Source: Angiostrongylus vasorum (taxonomy: Eukaryota; Nematoda; Chromadorea; Rhabditida; Metastrongylidae). Taken from it: DNA of 64,000 bases. The notes beneath the pieces were generated by a model. The model worked only from the letters and a program-made list of their open reading frames with translations. It did not search any database and was not told where the DNA came from. This document shows, in pieces, positions 46,301 to 57,659 of this stretch. The translations under genes were made by a program, and so were the position numbers. The DNA is taken from positions 558,001 to 622,000 of the forward strand of contig JADANN010000080.1 in the NCBI GenBank assembly GCA_018806985.1. The letters are read 5' to 3'. Position 1 is the stretch's first letter, and each line of letters begins with the position of its first letter.

Positions 46301-47045
46301 CTTTCCTCACATCGTCAGCGAATTGTTCTGAGTCTGAATACTCTCCATTTCTTAGTTTTGACTTTACGGACATTAGATCGGCCATGCAGGCAAGATGCTG
46401 AAAATTTTTACAGCTGACAAAATAAAATCGTAAATACAAGACTTTGTGTTTTTTGCTCTAGAATTATGCGAAACATTTCCAAAAGGAGAGAAATTAGATT
46501 TTCTAATTTCCTACCGCTTGAGGCGTTGTGGAAACACTAGCCAGGTTTTTACACAGCTTTTCGAAAAGTAGTTAGAACGCAGCAAATGGTTGGAAATGTC
46601 AGTAGCAGTCACATCTAGCCTTACTTCTTATGGTAGTACAAGCACAGCAATCATTGTGAAAAATGGAGCTCTTCTTCACAGCACCACATATTTTAGACTA
46701 AGACCTCTCATCTATTAGTACATAGGTGAAGACGTGGAGAAACGCTTGGAATCGACCGTCGTACTTTATTTTTCGGCGACAGTAAAATTTCCATAATTTC
46801 TCCGCACAACATCAGCCATTCTTCCATCTGGTCTGGGCGTTCTGGCGGAGTGGGCGAAAAAACCTGCTAATGGAGGTAGCGCGTCAAGATGTTGCAATGA
46901 CCGCTTCTGAAGCGAATTCAAGTTAGTACATCAGCTGAAAGACAGAACAACAAATCCTCTTATCGAAATCGTTAAAACACGCCCATTTCCTAAAAGCTAA
47001 CATCGTAATAGTGACGATTACAAACCATCTTTTTATGCTTAATCG
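46020..47045. repeat. 1-kb dispersed duplication, copy 1
   Basis: Same orientation as 54395-55410 and about 80% identical by eye, from GGTAACAACCTCAC to AGTGACGATTACAAACCA. It contains the bromodomain-like relic. Copy 2 is flanked on both sides by M1 pieces; copy 1 is not. Confidence 0.85.
46301..46900 (-). pseudogene. bromodomain-like (BET-like) gene relic, copy 1
   Basis: The minus strand has a block near 46880-46770 reading PTPPERPDQMEEWLMLCGEI and MEILLSPKNK before GTACGA, and an exon 46397-46301 (acceptor TTTCAG, donor GTGGGC) reading ADLMSVKSKLRNGEYSDSEQ then FADDVRK. BET bromodomains have CxEILKELxSKKH and, 40 residues on, MDLxTVKxKLxxxEYxxxxEFAADVR. The exon between these, with the ZA loop, was not found, and neither was the asparagine-bearing helix. 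It could be another bromodomain class. A paralogue lies at 54.7-55.3 kb. Confidence 0.55.
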
Positions 47046-47167
47046 TTCTCGAACGGTTTGTTTTCCTTGCTGATGTCCTTGTCATTTTCTACGAAAGACT
47101 GCCTTCAAAATCAGCCTAGACAAATCTGAAATGAGCTGAATTACAAAAAGATCAGTTTAATGGAGGC

Positions 47168-47420
47168 ATAAAAATACAGAAAAAAAGTTCTCGGTGTTCA
47201 TTAATTGCTGAGGGATGCCCCATGCATCCAACTTCGCCAAGCACCATTAGAGGTGACTCAATGCGTATCTGGCCTTTATAATGACTCGCGGTGGGCTGTC
47301 GATGTATCGAGCCAATTTGCCTACCCCCGGATGGATGGAAGGCTTGGTGAGCCATGGGTGCTAGGATCGACTCCACGTGTGTGTCGCAGTGGCGCCTCCA
47401 ACCACTGCGCCACAGCTGCC
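47168..47420 (-). mobile_element. SINE-1 copy with internal deletion
   Basis: Tail side AGAAAAAAAGTTCTCGGTG; head GGGCAGCTGTGGCGCAGTGG on the minus strand. It lacks about 30 bp of the usual GCTGCTATCCTCCCAGACAA region. Confidence 0.85.
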
Positions 47421-49690
47421 CTTCGGTTACCACAATAATATTGTGAGACAATCAGAGAAAAAAACGAGCTTGAACGAAGGTCTACATTGAAAAATCCACA
47501 TCTTTAAGCAAATGACGGCTAGATTTCTCTAGACTTAACCAGGTGGCAAAGTAGGAAACCACGATTCCGATCCATAAGTGCAAGGATTGGGGAAAAACGA
47601 AACATTGGCAGCAAGGCTGTGTTCTTCACAAATAACAATACGTCTCCGAGCAACGTGAGTCGCATGAAGGTCCTTCACGAGGCCCACAACTATTGTAATC
47701 ATCAAGAAGAAAAAAACCTGTGAACTAGAGTATCTTTGAGGAAATGATTTGACTAGGCTAATAAATGCAATGAAACCTTGGTTGAGATAAAGAAAAAGCC
47801 AGTTTCCTCAAACGAAAATACGATGAACTTCACAATGCAAATGCATTCCCGTTGAAACAATATGACGAAATAATCCATCCGGTAGTGTGTTGTTTTCGAG
47901 CACGTTTGCTTCAGCTCTGTACAACGCGACAGGTCCATGGACCAATTAAAAAAAAACTTGAATGAAGATATTTCATTAAATGCATTTGTAAAAAAATAAT
48001 GTTTGGCTAAATATTTTCGCAACTGTATATTTCAAAACATGTATGGGTTGGAAGTTAACGGATTAGGAAATGTGGATTTATCTCAAACCATTCCTTTCTG
48101 AGGCATTTTCGTTGCTGCGCAGAGATTGCCGCTTGTACAATACCAGGACTCCAAGGGGAACCCAACTTGTATTGAGCGATGACCAAAACAAAGGCAAAAG
48201 CTCTCACGCAGCAGCCGAACCCGAATGTGAAAACTTCGAAAACTTTTGTGGATGATGGATACCCGGAAACGAGCTGAATGCAGGAAGTGCTCTGATCTAC
48301 ACAGGAAGTGTGAAGACGGGTCATACAATACGAGAAGAAAACCTCGGATGCAAATTTCAGTGCTTCGAATCCGCAATCTTTACGACATGCCGGTTCACTT
48401 CGCTCCATTTCCACCACATCAAGAGTACAGAATTCGTGATGATCGTATTTAGCACGCAAAACTCGTCACCAGCGAATCTTTCACAAGCCAAATCACCATT
48501 TAATCAACAACATCCTGCTGCTCTCGACTGGTTGTTGCTTGAATATACGGTAATTTCGTGTTTGGGGCCGGCTTCACTTCACAGTTCGACACAGTCGACC
48601 ACTTATTATCCTCTAGATTCAAGCCAACGACTAATAACTCGATGATCTATAGTTCAGCAATCAGCGACTAACCTACTCATTCCATTAGTTTAGTTTTCAT
48701 TTAGTATTGTTTTGTCATCCATTGTGTTCTCATTGATTATGTTACTACCACTGTTCTGATCCTAGCACAAACCAATCGCTAGCACAAGTTGCATTTTATG
48801 GCTACGCACCTATTCCGCGGGATATTTTGCACCTTCTCATCTCGACCCTCGTTCTCCAGCCATCTTCATACTATATATACCTCTTCTTATTGACTGTTGC
48901 ACTCTGTGTGTCTACTCATGATCCTCAGCCAAGTGCTGCCATCCCATAGGCTCCGCACACTCACAGATCGGCTATTGATCTCTGGCTGGGCAACAATATT
49001 CCTTCCCACTTCCGCTGCACCTTACTTCGTGGCCAGCAGTGTGCAATATCACTGCTTCGCTGTTATATGACCATAACACTGTCGTATAAGATATTACACC
49101 TTTTCTAGTGCATCTATACTATCTCTGCCTATCGATCACATCATTGCTTGAATTTTTTTACCCTTATGGTCTTTATACCACTATTTCGCAATTATTGCAC
49201 TGTTATTGCTATACAGACGGCTCAGTTACCTGACGTTGAGATCTAATGTTGCGATAACGTTGGAAGGACTGGCATGGTGGGAATTATCACAAAAACGAGC
49301 AACTTCACTATAGTTTGAACAGCACTTTTTCATACTTGTAGCCCCTACTCAAATGCTGCGGCATAATGCGCCTTATCTTCCAAAGCAAATGACGGTGCCA
49401 AGGAAACGAACTGTCTTTCGGATCTTTTTATTTGTTTGCCATTTCTGCTAAGAAACTCGAATTGTGAACTAATACTATAGTCAGGACATGATGAGAAGAA
49501 GTAAAGAGGTGAAAGGAAAGGTTTCACTGCTATACAAAGGAGATTTTGCATTGAAAACAGTCAACTTGAGGCTGTAGTCAACACCACAATATCTAACCTT
49601 CTTTTTTACCTCCTATTATTTTTTTCACTGCTGGCAATTATGTGAAATACCTGTTTCCGTGGATAGGTGACTGCTGATGGCACCGTTAGG
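47421..49690. other. no gene supported
   Basis: A plus-strand frame at 48172 (MTKTKAKALTQQPNPNV..SKTFVDDGYPETS, stop) keeps plausible coding text across several stops up to about 48440, suggesting an old decayed exon of unknown family. The rest is empty. Confidence 0.3.
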
Positions 49691-49727
49691 TAAGAAATAG
49701 ACTGAGAGAAAGGCAGTGCAAGGTCTT

Positions 49728-50330
49728 CTTCAGTGGTGCAGTGGGTAACACGTGAGCTGCCGGAGACAGTAATCACAGGTTCGAGTCTGGCTCGGAGGTC
49801 TGAGTGGAGGTTGAGTATAGTCACGGGTAGCTTGCCCGTTTCTCCCAGAGCGGACATGGAGCTTATTTGTTTGAGAGGACTCCTAATCGCTCCTAGCCGC
49901 CTCCCATACACTTCCCAGTCACTTGACTGCAGGGCTTTTGGCAGAATTGACTAGTATAATATAAAGGATAAAGGATAAAGCTCTCGGTGTTGATCAATAC
50001 CTGAGGGACGCGCCATGCATTCGGCTTCATTAAGCATCGTTTGGAGGTGATTGAATGCATATTTGCCCTTCACAATGACTCGAGGTAGTCTACCGATATA
50101 TCGAGCCAGTGTTGCTCTCCTCCCAGACAAGTCTGGCACCGATTTGCCGACCCCGGAGGGATGGAACGCTTGGTGGGCCATGGGCACGGGGATCGATTGT
50201 CCGCGTGTGTTGCAGGACGCCTCCGGCCACTGCGCCACACGCACACAGAATACAATCCGCATAAACGATAACACACCCACGCACGCCTGCATGAATACGC
50301 CTTATGAATATATGAAATAGGGTAGTTGAT
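49728..50330 (+). mobile_element. SINE-2 (tRNA-derived) split by SINE-1
   Basis: Left part 49728-49960: A-box-like TGGTGCAGTGGGTAACACG and a perfect B-box GGTTCGAGTCT at 49778-49788, so the head derives from a tRNA. Right part 50244-50330: AGAATACAATCCGCATAAAC to GCATGAATACGCC. A SINE-1 sits between. The fragment at 3.6-3.8 kb gives the uninterrupted order. Confidence 0.85.
49961..50243 (-). mobile_element. SINE-1 nested in SINE-2
   Basis: Good copy; the left tail AAAGGATAAAGGATAAAGC shows repeated TTTATCC units. Flanks AGTATAATA (left) and AGAATACAA (right) are consistent with a short, slightly mutated target-site duplication. Confidence 0.9.
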
Positions 50331-50990
50331 AATAGTTCTTTTACCTGCTGCTGAGTGCGCCTTATTGCTAGAAGCATTGACATTTACTATGAAATATTTC
50401 GAAAAACAGTACTTATAAGAGTCATCGTGACGTTTTAACTTCAACTACACTCCATTATACCACGTTTCTTTGGTACTAATGAAGTTGACATTGAAAAAAA
50501 GAAAACTTAGATCTCCGATGTTTTGTATTAAAATCGTGCCTGATCCAGACACATCTCGATTTATGTGCTATCCATCTATATTTTGCAGCTTCATTGTTTG
50601 TCAGGTGAAACTTGTTGGGTTTTTAGTAGCACCCTGTCTAGATAGGATCAGACATCTGTTATCGCCGCCTTACTGCCAAGAAATTTCGAATTATTGCGCT
50701 TAGGCAATCAAACCTTTCAAGACTCGAGAAATAGGTTTACTCAGTTAAGGTGAGACCGTGTTCCGCAACGAGTTGAAAGATTGGCGTTGAACAGTCGGTC
50801 AGGACGTTTATATAGATACCACATTCTAGCCAGCTGCATAATTAGTAGATGAGCTGGCCCTTAGTTACATTTTGCAAAGGAATGAAAGTGCATAAGGTGT
50901 GCTTAAGATCAGAAATCAACTACCATCTGTAATTCTCTGTAACACAAGAGACGAAAATTTAACTAGAAACTAAGGCGTACCTATTTATTT
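50331..50990. other. no gene recognised
   Basis: One 77-residue plus frame (50470-50703) without domain. Nothing else. Confidence 0.4.
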
Positions 50991-51234
50991 TCACTAGCCA
51001 GCTCTCTGTGTCCAAGTGAGGTAATTTGCCGCAAAAGATAACCCTCGATGGTTACGATGTTTCTTCTTGATGCACTGCTGTTGGCGCTATAAGAGAGTTT
51101 ACGTATGATAATGTTTGTAACATTACAGTTTAAGAACGAAAGTCTCAGTGCCATGACAAACCCTTTGGAGTTTCAACGGGACTAATAACAGAATGAAAGA
51201 GAAGTAGAAAAGCATTTACCTTTCTGCTCTTGCA

Positions 51235-51290
51235 GCACTTGAAACAATGGCCGATATGTCACTAAAAGTAAAGAAGAAAATTAAACATTT
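51235..51290 (-). CDS. possible exon in the left arm of the inverted duplication
   Basis: After acceptor TTCTTTACTTTTAG the minus strand is open (DISAIVSSAARAER) to a GTAAAT donor. It is the counterpart of exon 52988-53043 in the right arm, where both splice sites are kept. Unrecognised. Confidence 0.3.
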
Positions 51291-51947
51291 ATAAAGATGT
51301 ATGCATAATGAAGTGGCAAATGGTGACTGCAAAATGTAGCGACCTAAAACAGTTGAACAAAACCTAACTATAACGGCTTGCAACGCATAGCAAACATGCA
51401 CCAACTGGAAACTAGGATGATGAAGTAAATAGTAAGTGTTGCAAGAAAGCAAACGGTTCCTATAATCGTGTTAAGTCCTTAACCATCCTCAGACTTCTAA
51501 TCAACGAGAAAATGTGTAGGGTATTGTGGAGAAACAACATCGCATCTTATGCAAGGGTTAGGTAAACTGCATAGTCCATTTTCTGACGGATACAATGTGC
51601 AATTTTTTAAATCAGCAACACGTCAGGGATTAAAACGATGAATCGCTGATGATACACGAAGCATACAAATGTCGTAGTAATAAAGTAGTTACGAAACAGT
51701 GAAATGAGCTCAACTTTACTAACAGAAAACCAAATGCTGAAAGCAAGGCGGTTGTAGGATTGGTAAGTAAAGCACAGTTTCGTGCAGATTATGTAGCACC
51801 GGCACTCAATAATTGCAGAAAAATTGCCTTGCTAAATGAAAATAATGGGTTTAAAGCTCCCATATCTTCTAGTTAACAAAAAAACAGCAGCGCAGCAGTG
51901 AAGTGTTGGCGTCTCGCCAGCCATTGATTGATTGGCGTCACGACGCT

Positions 51948-52016
51948 GTGCGGACGAGTTTAGCCGTTTTGTGCGGACGAGTTCGGCTGTTTTGTGCGCA
52001 AGAGTTTAGCTGTTCC
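51948..52016. repeat. 23-bp minisatellite, three units
   Basis: Units GTGCGGACGAGTTTAGCCG plus TTTT at 51948-51970, then 51971-51993 and 51994-52016, with few substitutions, followed by a partial GTGCAGCCG. Confidence 0.9.
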
Positions 52017-52262
52017 GTGCAGCCGATGAAAATTGGCTCGTATTCGTTGGGTAAACGACGAAGTACGGTTGGGAGGTGTTACGGATTAATAAAGTTCACA
52101 TAAGTTATGGTATGATTACTTGAAGTTCAAAGCAACGACCGTTACTTCATTATGACAGCGCGAGACTGTTAAGTAAGACTTCGGTCTCTAAGCGTTAAAA
52201 GTATGCTCTCATTTCCAGATTATTGTATATATGATACATTTAGGTATGTCCATAAAAGGGAA

Positions 52263-52495
52263 GCATGTGGCGTAGTGGTTGGAGGCGCCACTGCGACCCA
52301 CGTGGAATCGATCCCCGCGACGATGACCCACCGAGCGACTTGTCTGGGAGGATAGCAGCACTGGCTCGATACATCGGTGGGCAATCACGAGTCATTGTAA
52401 AGGTCAGATATGTATTCAACCACCTCTATGCTTAGTGAAGTCGAATCCATGGTGCATCCCTCAGGGATTGATCAACGCCGAGAGCTTGCTTTATA
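52263..52495 (+). mobile_element. SINE-1 copy with internal deletion
   Basis: Head GCATGTGGCGTAGTGGTTGG, B-box-like GGAATCGATCCCC near 52306, end AACGCCGAGAGCTTGC. The 40 bp between CCACCGAG and GACTTGTCTGG (CCTTCCATCCCTCCGGGG region) are missing. Confidence 0.9.
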
Positions 52496-52987
52496 TGCTA
52501 TACAGTCTCACATGTGTTTCAATTGCCAAGCTTACGGCAGCAGTGCTGCCATCACTTCGTTTTGTTTTTTGCTAATAAAGTGAAGTTCACTTTGTGATTC
52601 CTTTCCTACGACTTCTGTACACTCCCTGCTCCATCAGCGATTCGTCATCTTAATGCTTAAAAAAGTAACAATGGGTTGCTGATTAAAAATTGGGCATTGT
52701 GTCCCTTACGAAAAGGACTTTGCAGTCCATTCACCCCCCAACATGATACAGAGACGTTGTTTCCCATGCTTTTTTTGTTGATTAAAAATATAGAGGGTTA
52801 GGAGTTGTTCCATTTCGTATCCGTTTCATCGTTCTCCTAGCTAGTTGCTATTCGTTTATTGTGCATTGTGTATGATCATAGTTAGACTTTGTTCAATTGT
52901 TTTAGTTGTGTGTATGTTGTCGCTACTGTTTGGCGCTTGTTCCTACAAACTTCTGTTTAAATATTCTATGTTTTCTTCTACTTCCAG

Positions 52988-53260
52988 TGAGGCATCCGAA
53001 ATCAATACACGTGCTCCAGATCGTCATCCCTCAGAGCAAACAGGTAAGTGCTTTTCCTGCTTTTCTTTCATGCTGTTTTTGCTTTGTGGGTTTTGTCGTA
53101 TTATTAGCACTTCCGTTCTTAAACTGTAATGTTTTAAACATTTTCATTCTTTAGTGCCAACCCTAGTGCATTTAGAAGAAACATCGCAACCACTGAGCGT
53201 TATTCCTGTGGCGTACACTACCGCACTTGGACACGCAGAGCTGGGAATGAAGATAAATAG
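52988..53260 (+). CDS. two phase-matched exons of an unrecognised gene
   Basis: Exon 52988-53043 (acceptor TCTACTTCCAG, donor GTAAGT) reads EASEINTRAPDRHPSEQT. Exon 53155-53260 (acceptor CTTTAG, donor GTAAAG) continues in phase with VPTLVHLEETSQPLSVIPVA and YTTALGHAELGMKIN. A third block from 53308 (after GTTACAG) joins in phase (RGITDGSWLLAVL) and stops at 53357-53359. Alternatively the first exon extends upstream to an ATG at 52872, adding a hydrophobic, signal-like start (MIIVRLCSIVLVVCMLSLLF). But the upstream tract is conserved in the inverted copy as a splice acceptor, which argues against that. Family unknown. Confidence 0.45.
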
Positions 53261-53757
53261 GTAAAGGCTTAGTATCTAGTAAGATTTTTCGTTTTTTTGT
53301 GTTACAGGGGAATTACAGATGGTAGTTGGCTACTGGCAGTGCTTTGTCGTTGCGCTTAGTATCTAAGAAATAACTAACAATATTTGTAATTACCAACTTC
53401 CATTTGATTTCGGCTTGAGTAGTCATTTTTTTTTACATTCATGAGCTTGCACGAGGTAGATGTGTGGTGTTAATAACGGCTAACGGTCCGGAGCATTCGC
53501 GCTTCCCAGAGCTGTAATGGCTCGTGTTTTGTATTCACAGTGTTTTTTGTCTACGTCGTGTACACCCATAAGTAGTACAAAGTAACAAGTAGTAGTCATC
53601 TTTGCAACTGCTTTATATTCCGTTTTAAATTTCCCTTAAAAACTGTTCCGTCTTTGTTGCGTGCCAATTCCGTGCTTTGATATGATAGGTCACATATTTC
53701 TAAGATCCAGAGATCCTCGTTTATTCTTATGAGTTGGTGAACGGTTTAATTATATAG

Positions 53758-54077
53758 GTTTCAAGCATGGCTGGAACTGTAGTACTCGACAGAACCCTCA
53801 ATGGTCTTTGGTTGGTTAGCGACGACGACGATTCCGAACACAGTGCTGAGGAAGAAGCATGTACTGATTTGAGGTGAGAATATGCTAACTGTTCAGTAAG
53901 TGCTTTGGGGTACTTCGTAATCCCACTTCTTGACTTTTTTTCTTGCTCTTTTACTACGTTTCATCGATTGAAGTTTTTAAAGTTGACAATAGCCTTCAAT
54001 CAGCTACCTCAACAATATCGTTATTTAGAAGAGGAGATATGCACGGCAATGTCACGTCTTGCTGTCAGGGGGTGCAA
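53758..54077 (+). CDS. two more phase-matched exons, acidic N-terminus
   Basis: Exon 53758-53873 (acceptor TATATAG, donor GTGAGA) holds MAGTVVLDRTLNGLWLVS, an acidic DDDDSEHSAEEEA stretch, and TDL. Exon 53993-54077 (acceptor ACAATAG, donor GTAAGT) joins in phase as SLQSATSTISLFRRGD, MHGNVTSCCQGVQ. The ATG may be a start or internal. Whether it belongs with exons 52988-53260 is unclear, because the phase between 53260 and 53758 does not match directly. Not recognised. Confidence 0.45.
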
Positions 54078-54295
54078 GTAAGTATTTAAATCTTTCCATT
54101 CAATAGATCTTGCTAACGTTTTGTTTTCCATAGTTTAAGTATCTGACTTCTAGTCATCATATGGCTTCTAGGCTCATAGGGGGATCTGTTGCGACTACGT
54201 GGATCCATTCTCGGTCGATGACTCCGTGACAGAGATATTGTGAAATTAATGTTGTTTTCCGGTTTTTCATTGTTCCTTCCTTTTTTGAATGAGAA

Positions 54296-54383
54296 ACGAT
54301 TTATTAAATATCTCAGCATCGTTAAAGTTATATTTCGCAACGCATACCCTGCCCCTAAAAAAGAGTAGGCAGTAAATAATAAG
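54296..54383. mobile_element. M1 MITE right-end fragment
   Basis: AATATCTCAGCATCGTTAAA to AGTAGGCAGTAAATAATAAG, almost identical to 4968-5044. The match continues past the expected terminus (AAGTCAAAATTG), so it shares flank with the helicase-locus copy. Confidence 0.85.
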
Positions 54384-54394
54384 TCAAAATTGTG

Positions 54395-55410
54395 ACTAAT
54401 AACAACCTCACTTCAGCTCAACAATGAGAGTTCAGAAAGCCTCAGAAACATTCTGTCCGCTGCTGATTCGGTCAAGGTTTCAGAGGTTCTAATCTGAATA
54501 TTTAAGGTGGGGAACCATAGTCGTCATAGAAATTACGGCTGGAAGAGTTTTAATACCCTAGGGTGGGATCAAAATATATTGAGATTCAAATAGCTTATGG
54601 AAAGATACACACTCACGAAACCCAATTCTCAACGATTTTTAAGCAAAGGAAAACTAACATTTTTCTAACTATACCCACATTCCTGACGTCGTCCACAAAT
54701 TCTTCTGAGTCTAAATACTCTCGATCTTCCAGTTTTGTCTTTACGGCCTTAAGATCGGCCAGGCAGGTAAGACGCTGAAAATTCTTACAGTTGACAAAAT
54801 GGAATCTTATATGCACTACTTTGCGTTTTTCTCTAGAGTTACACGAAGCATTTACATTCAGAAAAATATCAGATTTTCCTATTTCTTATCGCGAGGCGAG
54901 TTGTCCGAAACACCAGTGAGGTTTTCGGAGTGCTTCAAGAAAACTGGTTAGAAAAACGCAGCAAACGGTTGGAATTGTAAGTAGTGGTCATAACATCTAG
55001 CCTTACTTCTTATGATAGTACTGGCAAAGCAATCACAGAGAAAAATCGAGCCTTTCTTTACACCATCACATATATTAGACTAAGACCTCTCATCTATAAG
55101 TACATATGTGAAGCCGTGGACAAGCGCTTGGAATCGACCGTCATACCTCATCCTCACACAGAAGAAGAGATTCACACATCTCTTCTGCCTGTTCTGGGGG
55201 AGTGGGCGGAAAATCTGGAGATCCATGGGTGGACTGTCCACGTGGTGGTGCATCACGAGGCTGAGCTGAACGCTTCTGAAGCGAATTCATGTCAGTACAT
55301 GAGCTGAAAAACAGCATAACAAGTCTTCTTATCGAAATCGTTAAAACGCGTCCATTCCCTAAAAGCTAACAACGCAATAGTGACGATTACAAACCACCTA
55401 TTTATGATCT
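54395..55410. repeat. 1-kb dispersed duplication, copy 2
   Basis: Partner of 46020-47045. It begins just after an M1 right end (54383) and stops just before an M1 left end (55419). Confidence 0.85.
54679..55290 (-). pseudogene. bromodomain-like (BET-like) gene relic, copy 2
   Basis: The minus strand has a proline-rich block (MNSLQKRSAQPRDAPPRG, then HGSPDFPPTPPEQAEEMCES) ending at GTATGA near 55150, and exon 54774-54679 reading CLADLKAVKTKLEDREYLDS then EEFVDDVRN. The latter matches the bromodomain stretch MDLxTVKxKLxxREYxxxxEFxxDVR. This exon is one base shorter than its counterpart at 46301-46397, so the downstream frame differs. Not functional as seen. Confidence 0.5.
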
Positions 55411-55418
55411 TAACCTTT

Positions 55419-55600
55419 TTATTTACTGCCTATTCTTTTTAACGGCGGGGTATGTTGCGAAATATAACTTCTGTAATGCTGAGATATTTGCAGAATTCAG
55501 GAGGGCAGGTGTCTGCGGTGGGGACCGAACACCATATTGCTCTTTCCACCAACACGCATTTGGGTCTTTTGTTTCGTCTTTCTCTCAGCCATATACAATC
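55419..55600. mobile_element. M1 MITE left part
   Basis: TTTTTATTTACTGCCTATTC, TGTTGCGAAATATAACTTC, TGCTGAGATATTTGCAGAA, GGTGTCTGCGGTGGGGACCG. The right half is missing. Confidence 0.8.
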
Positions 55601-56082
55601 CCTATTTGATTTTTGTGGTTGAAGTCGACTGTAGTCGCAATTAACTATTTTGCTTGTGGAACTCAGGTAGATGCTCATATCCCTCATGGTCGCATGAATG
55701 TGGATTGCAAAACACTTCCCATTCATCTTCTTGCCTTGCAGCAGTCGTCCGTACCATTACAGCCCATTGGTAATACTGCTAAGAATTAAAAAAAAATGAG
55801 CACGGTAAAAAGGCCCTCTAACAAGGGATTATTCGATGCTAATGTGTTCACTGCTTATTGATAGAGTGGTATGAAGCTATTCCCATCTAGGGGTATAAAC
55901 AAAGTCGGGGTGATTTCTTCCGTATAATTTCCCCTTTATTAGTGAAATTTTGCTCTTCATTGTTTTGTAGTTACACTTCATTTAGCTTTGCAAGTCTTCC
56001 AGCAGTGGCGTTACGCCTCAACATCCTTAGGCTTCAAGAAGTTTTTGTCCCTCGAAAGAGTTCTTTGCAGTTTTGTTCTTCG

Positions 56083-56745
56083 GTTGACTCCAGAACATAA
56101 TTGTGTAGATCAGATATGCATTCGACTACCTTTTAACGCTATGGCTGGAGTCGAATCCATGACCCTGTCATCCATAGGGTTTTCAGTTGTGCTTCTGCAC
56201 GATGATTATTGCGTATTGGTTAAGTTCTATTGTGTAGCTGCTGCGGCGGAAGTGAAAAATGAACTGTGCCATCGTTGAACAAAATTTCTGTTCCCTTGGA
56301 AAGCAGCGTCGCCGTGTTTAGCGTCTCAATTTTCATCTACGGCAGCAGTTTATTATCATGTAATAGGTGAGTGTTATTAATCTTCCCTTTATTAGTGCAA
56401 CTTTCTTTTGCTTGTAATAGAATGCATTCGGTGTTAATTCACAGAAACGTCGATTGTCATCCTTCTCCACTGACGTGCGCTTACTTTGCCAATCACTCAA
56501 TGATGATGTCGTGTCCCAAGCTGCTTAGGTTTCAAAAGACTTGTTTTCCATGCAGCAGTTCTTTACAACTATTTCGTTAACTCCATACAAATTTGCTTAG
56601 TTTCTGGAAACCTCTGCGTGAGATCTCGTATTTCCTTGAGCGCCGTCGGTCTCTATGTAGAACAGTATTGTGACAATCTAATGGTGATGTGCCGCACACC
56701 CAAATTTCAACAGACATGTGAATTCGTTTGTGCTTACTTACTTGG
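56083..56745. repeat. 0.7-kb dispersed duplication, copy 1
   Basis: Direct repeat of 62909-63555, about 90% identical. It includes an old SINE-1-like piece (CAGATATGCATTCGACTACC, GGAGTCGAATCCATG) near 56118-56170. Both copies run into an inverted F2 element at the same point, so the F2 was part of the duplicated unit. Short frames (56371-56580, MHSVLIHRNVD...) exist but differ in frame between copies. Confidence 0.85.
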
Positions 56746-57120
56746 ATACTTGGACGGCCCGTCCTCACTGGTTGTGCCGTCCCCAGTACAATATCCATTT
56801 TTCAGAGTTTTGCTGGTCTAGCTATTGTGGTTGACTGGAGTCTAGAGGTCAGCCTAGCCAAAGTCCGACCCAGGTCGTCACCACCACAGGCGGTCGCGGT
56901 CCTTGTGGATCAGACGGGGATTTGCCACCATGCGGCTAGTTTTATACCAGGACGATGGTGGATTTTGCTATAGGTTTACTCTTAGCTGGGCTTCTTAGTG
57001 GAAACGCGGGAATCTCTCCCAGCGTGGAGGACTCCGCCGGGGGATGAACCCAGCCACTGTAAATCGCAGATCGACTCCCCGGAACACCTCCTAGCCACGA
57101 TGAGGCGCTAAACCGTTCTG
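56733..57120 (-). mobile_element. F2 dispersed repeat, part of duplicated unit
   Basis: Starts CTTACTTACTTGGATACTTG (the (AAGT)n tail inverted) and ends CTAGCCACGATGAGGCGC. Diverged in the middle. Confidence 0.85.
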
Positions 57121-57659
57121 TCTTATAAAACCGTTTTCGAATGTTATGTTTGATCGATAAGCAAAGACATCTTTGTCTATACAGTTTCTAATATTCTACC
57201 GAAAACTCCATGAAATCTGGTGTTTGCTGTAGTCGGCCACATTTTGTTCGATGCCTGAGATCGAAACACGACCGTAGGCAGCGTCGAGAAGACATTGGCT
57301 TGCCTCGTCAAATGGATCTCTGTCCTGGAGACGCTCAACTTCCGAGAAATAGGATCTCCATAACGAATTGCATTCGAGCGATTGACACAGAGGTATTTTA
57401 ATGTTGCGATGATCTGTCGATCAAAAACGAATCGATTGGCCAAACAATGGGTTCTTCAGGCGAATCGCTCGTACTCCTGTTCTTCGTCATGTGGTTGGAT
57501 ACGTCGTTGAATCTTAAGTTATTATCATAAGAGTTTCTTATTTCTGAGTTTATGGCTGAATCTTACGATTACCTTGGCCCATCGTCTATCATAGCGATAT
57601 CCTGGTTTGTCTATTTGTTCATCCCTTCGCTTGGCTAACTTTGTGTGCATCGTAGCCCT

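Larger units (their letters stand above)
51000..53130. repeat. inverted duplication with SINE-1 in the spacer
   Basis: The minus strand from 51735 to about 51080 matches the plus strand from 52565 to 53130 (blocks: CATCAGCGATTC, TTGCTGATT.AAAAATTG, TAGTTAG..TTTGTTCAA, CTGTTTTAG, TTCTTCT..ACTT, GTAARTGCTTTTC, TCTTTCAT.CTGTT). Arms are about 65-70% identical with indels. The spacer (51736-52564) holds a 23-bp minisatellite and a SINE-1. Confidence 0.75.

Noticed and set aside
48055..48459. 134-residue minus frame
   Set aside because: The plus strand here looks like decayed coding text; the minus frame has no domain and is likely a shadow.
52872..53043. Signal peptide (MIIVRLCSIVLVVCMLSLLF) starting a secreted protein
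   Set aside because: The tract just before 52988 is conserved as a splice acceptor in the inverted copy, so the hydrophobic run is probably intron.
55000..55307. 107-residue plus frame
   Set aside because: It is antisense to the bromodomain-like proline-rich block and interrupted in the paralogous copy.
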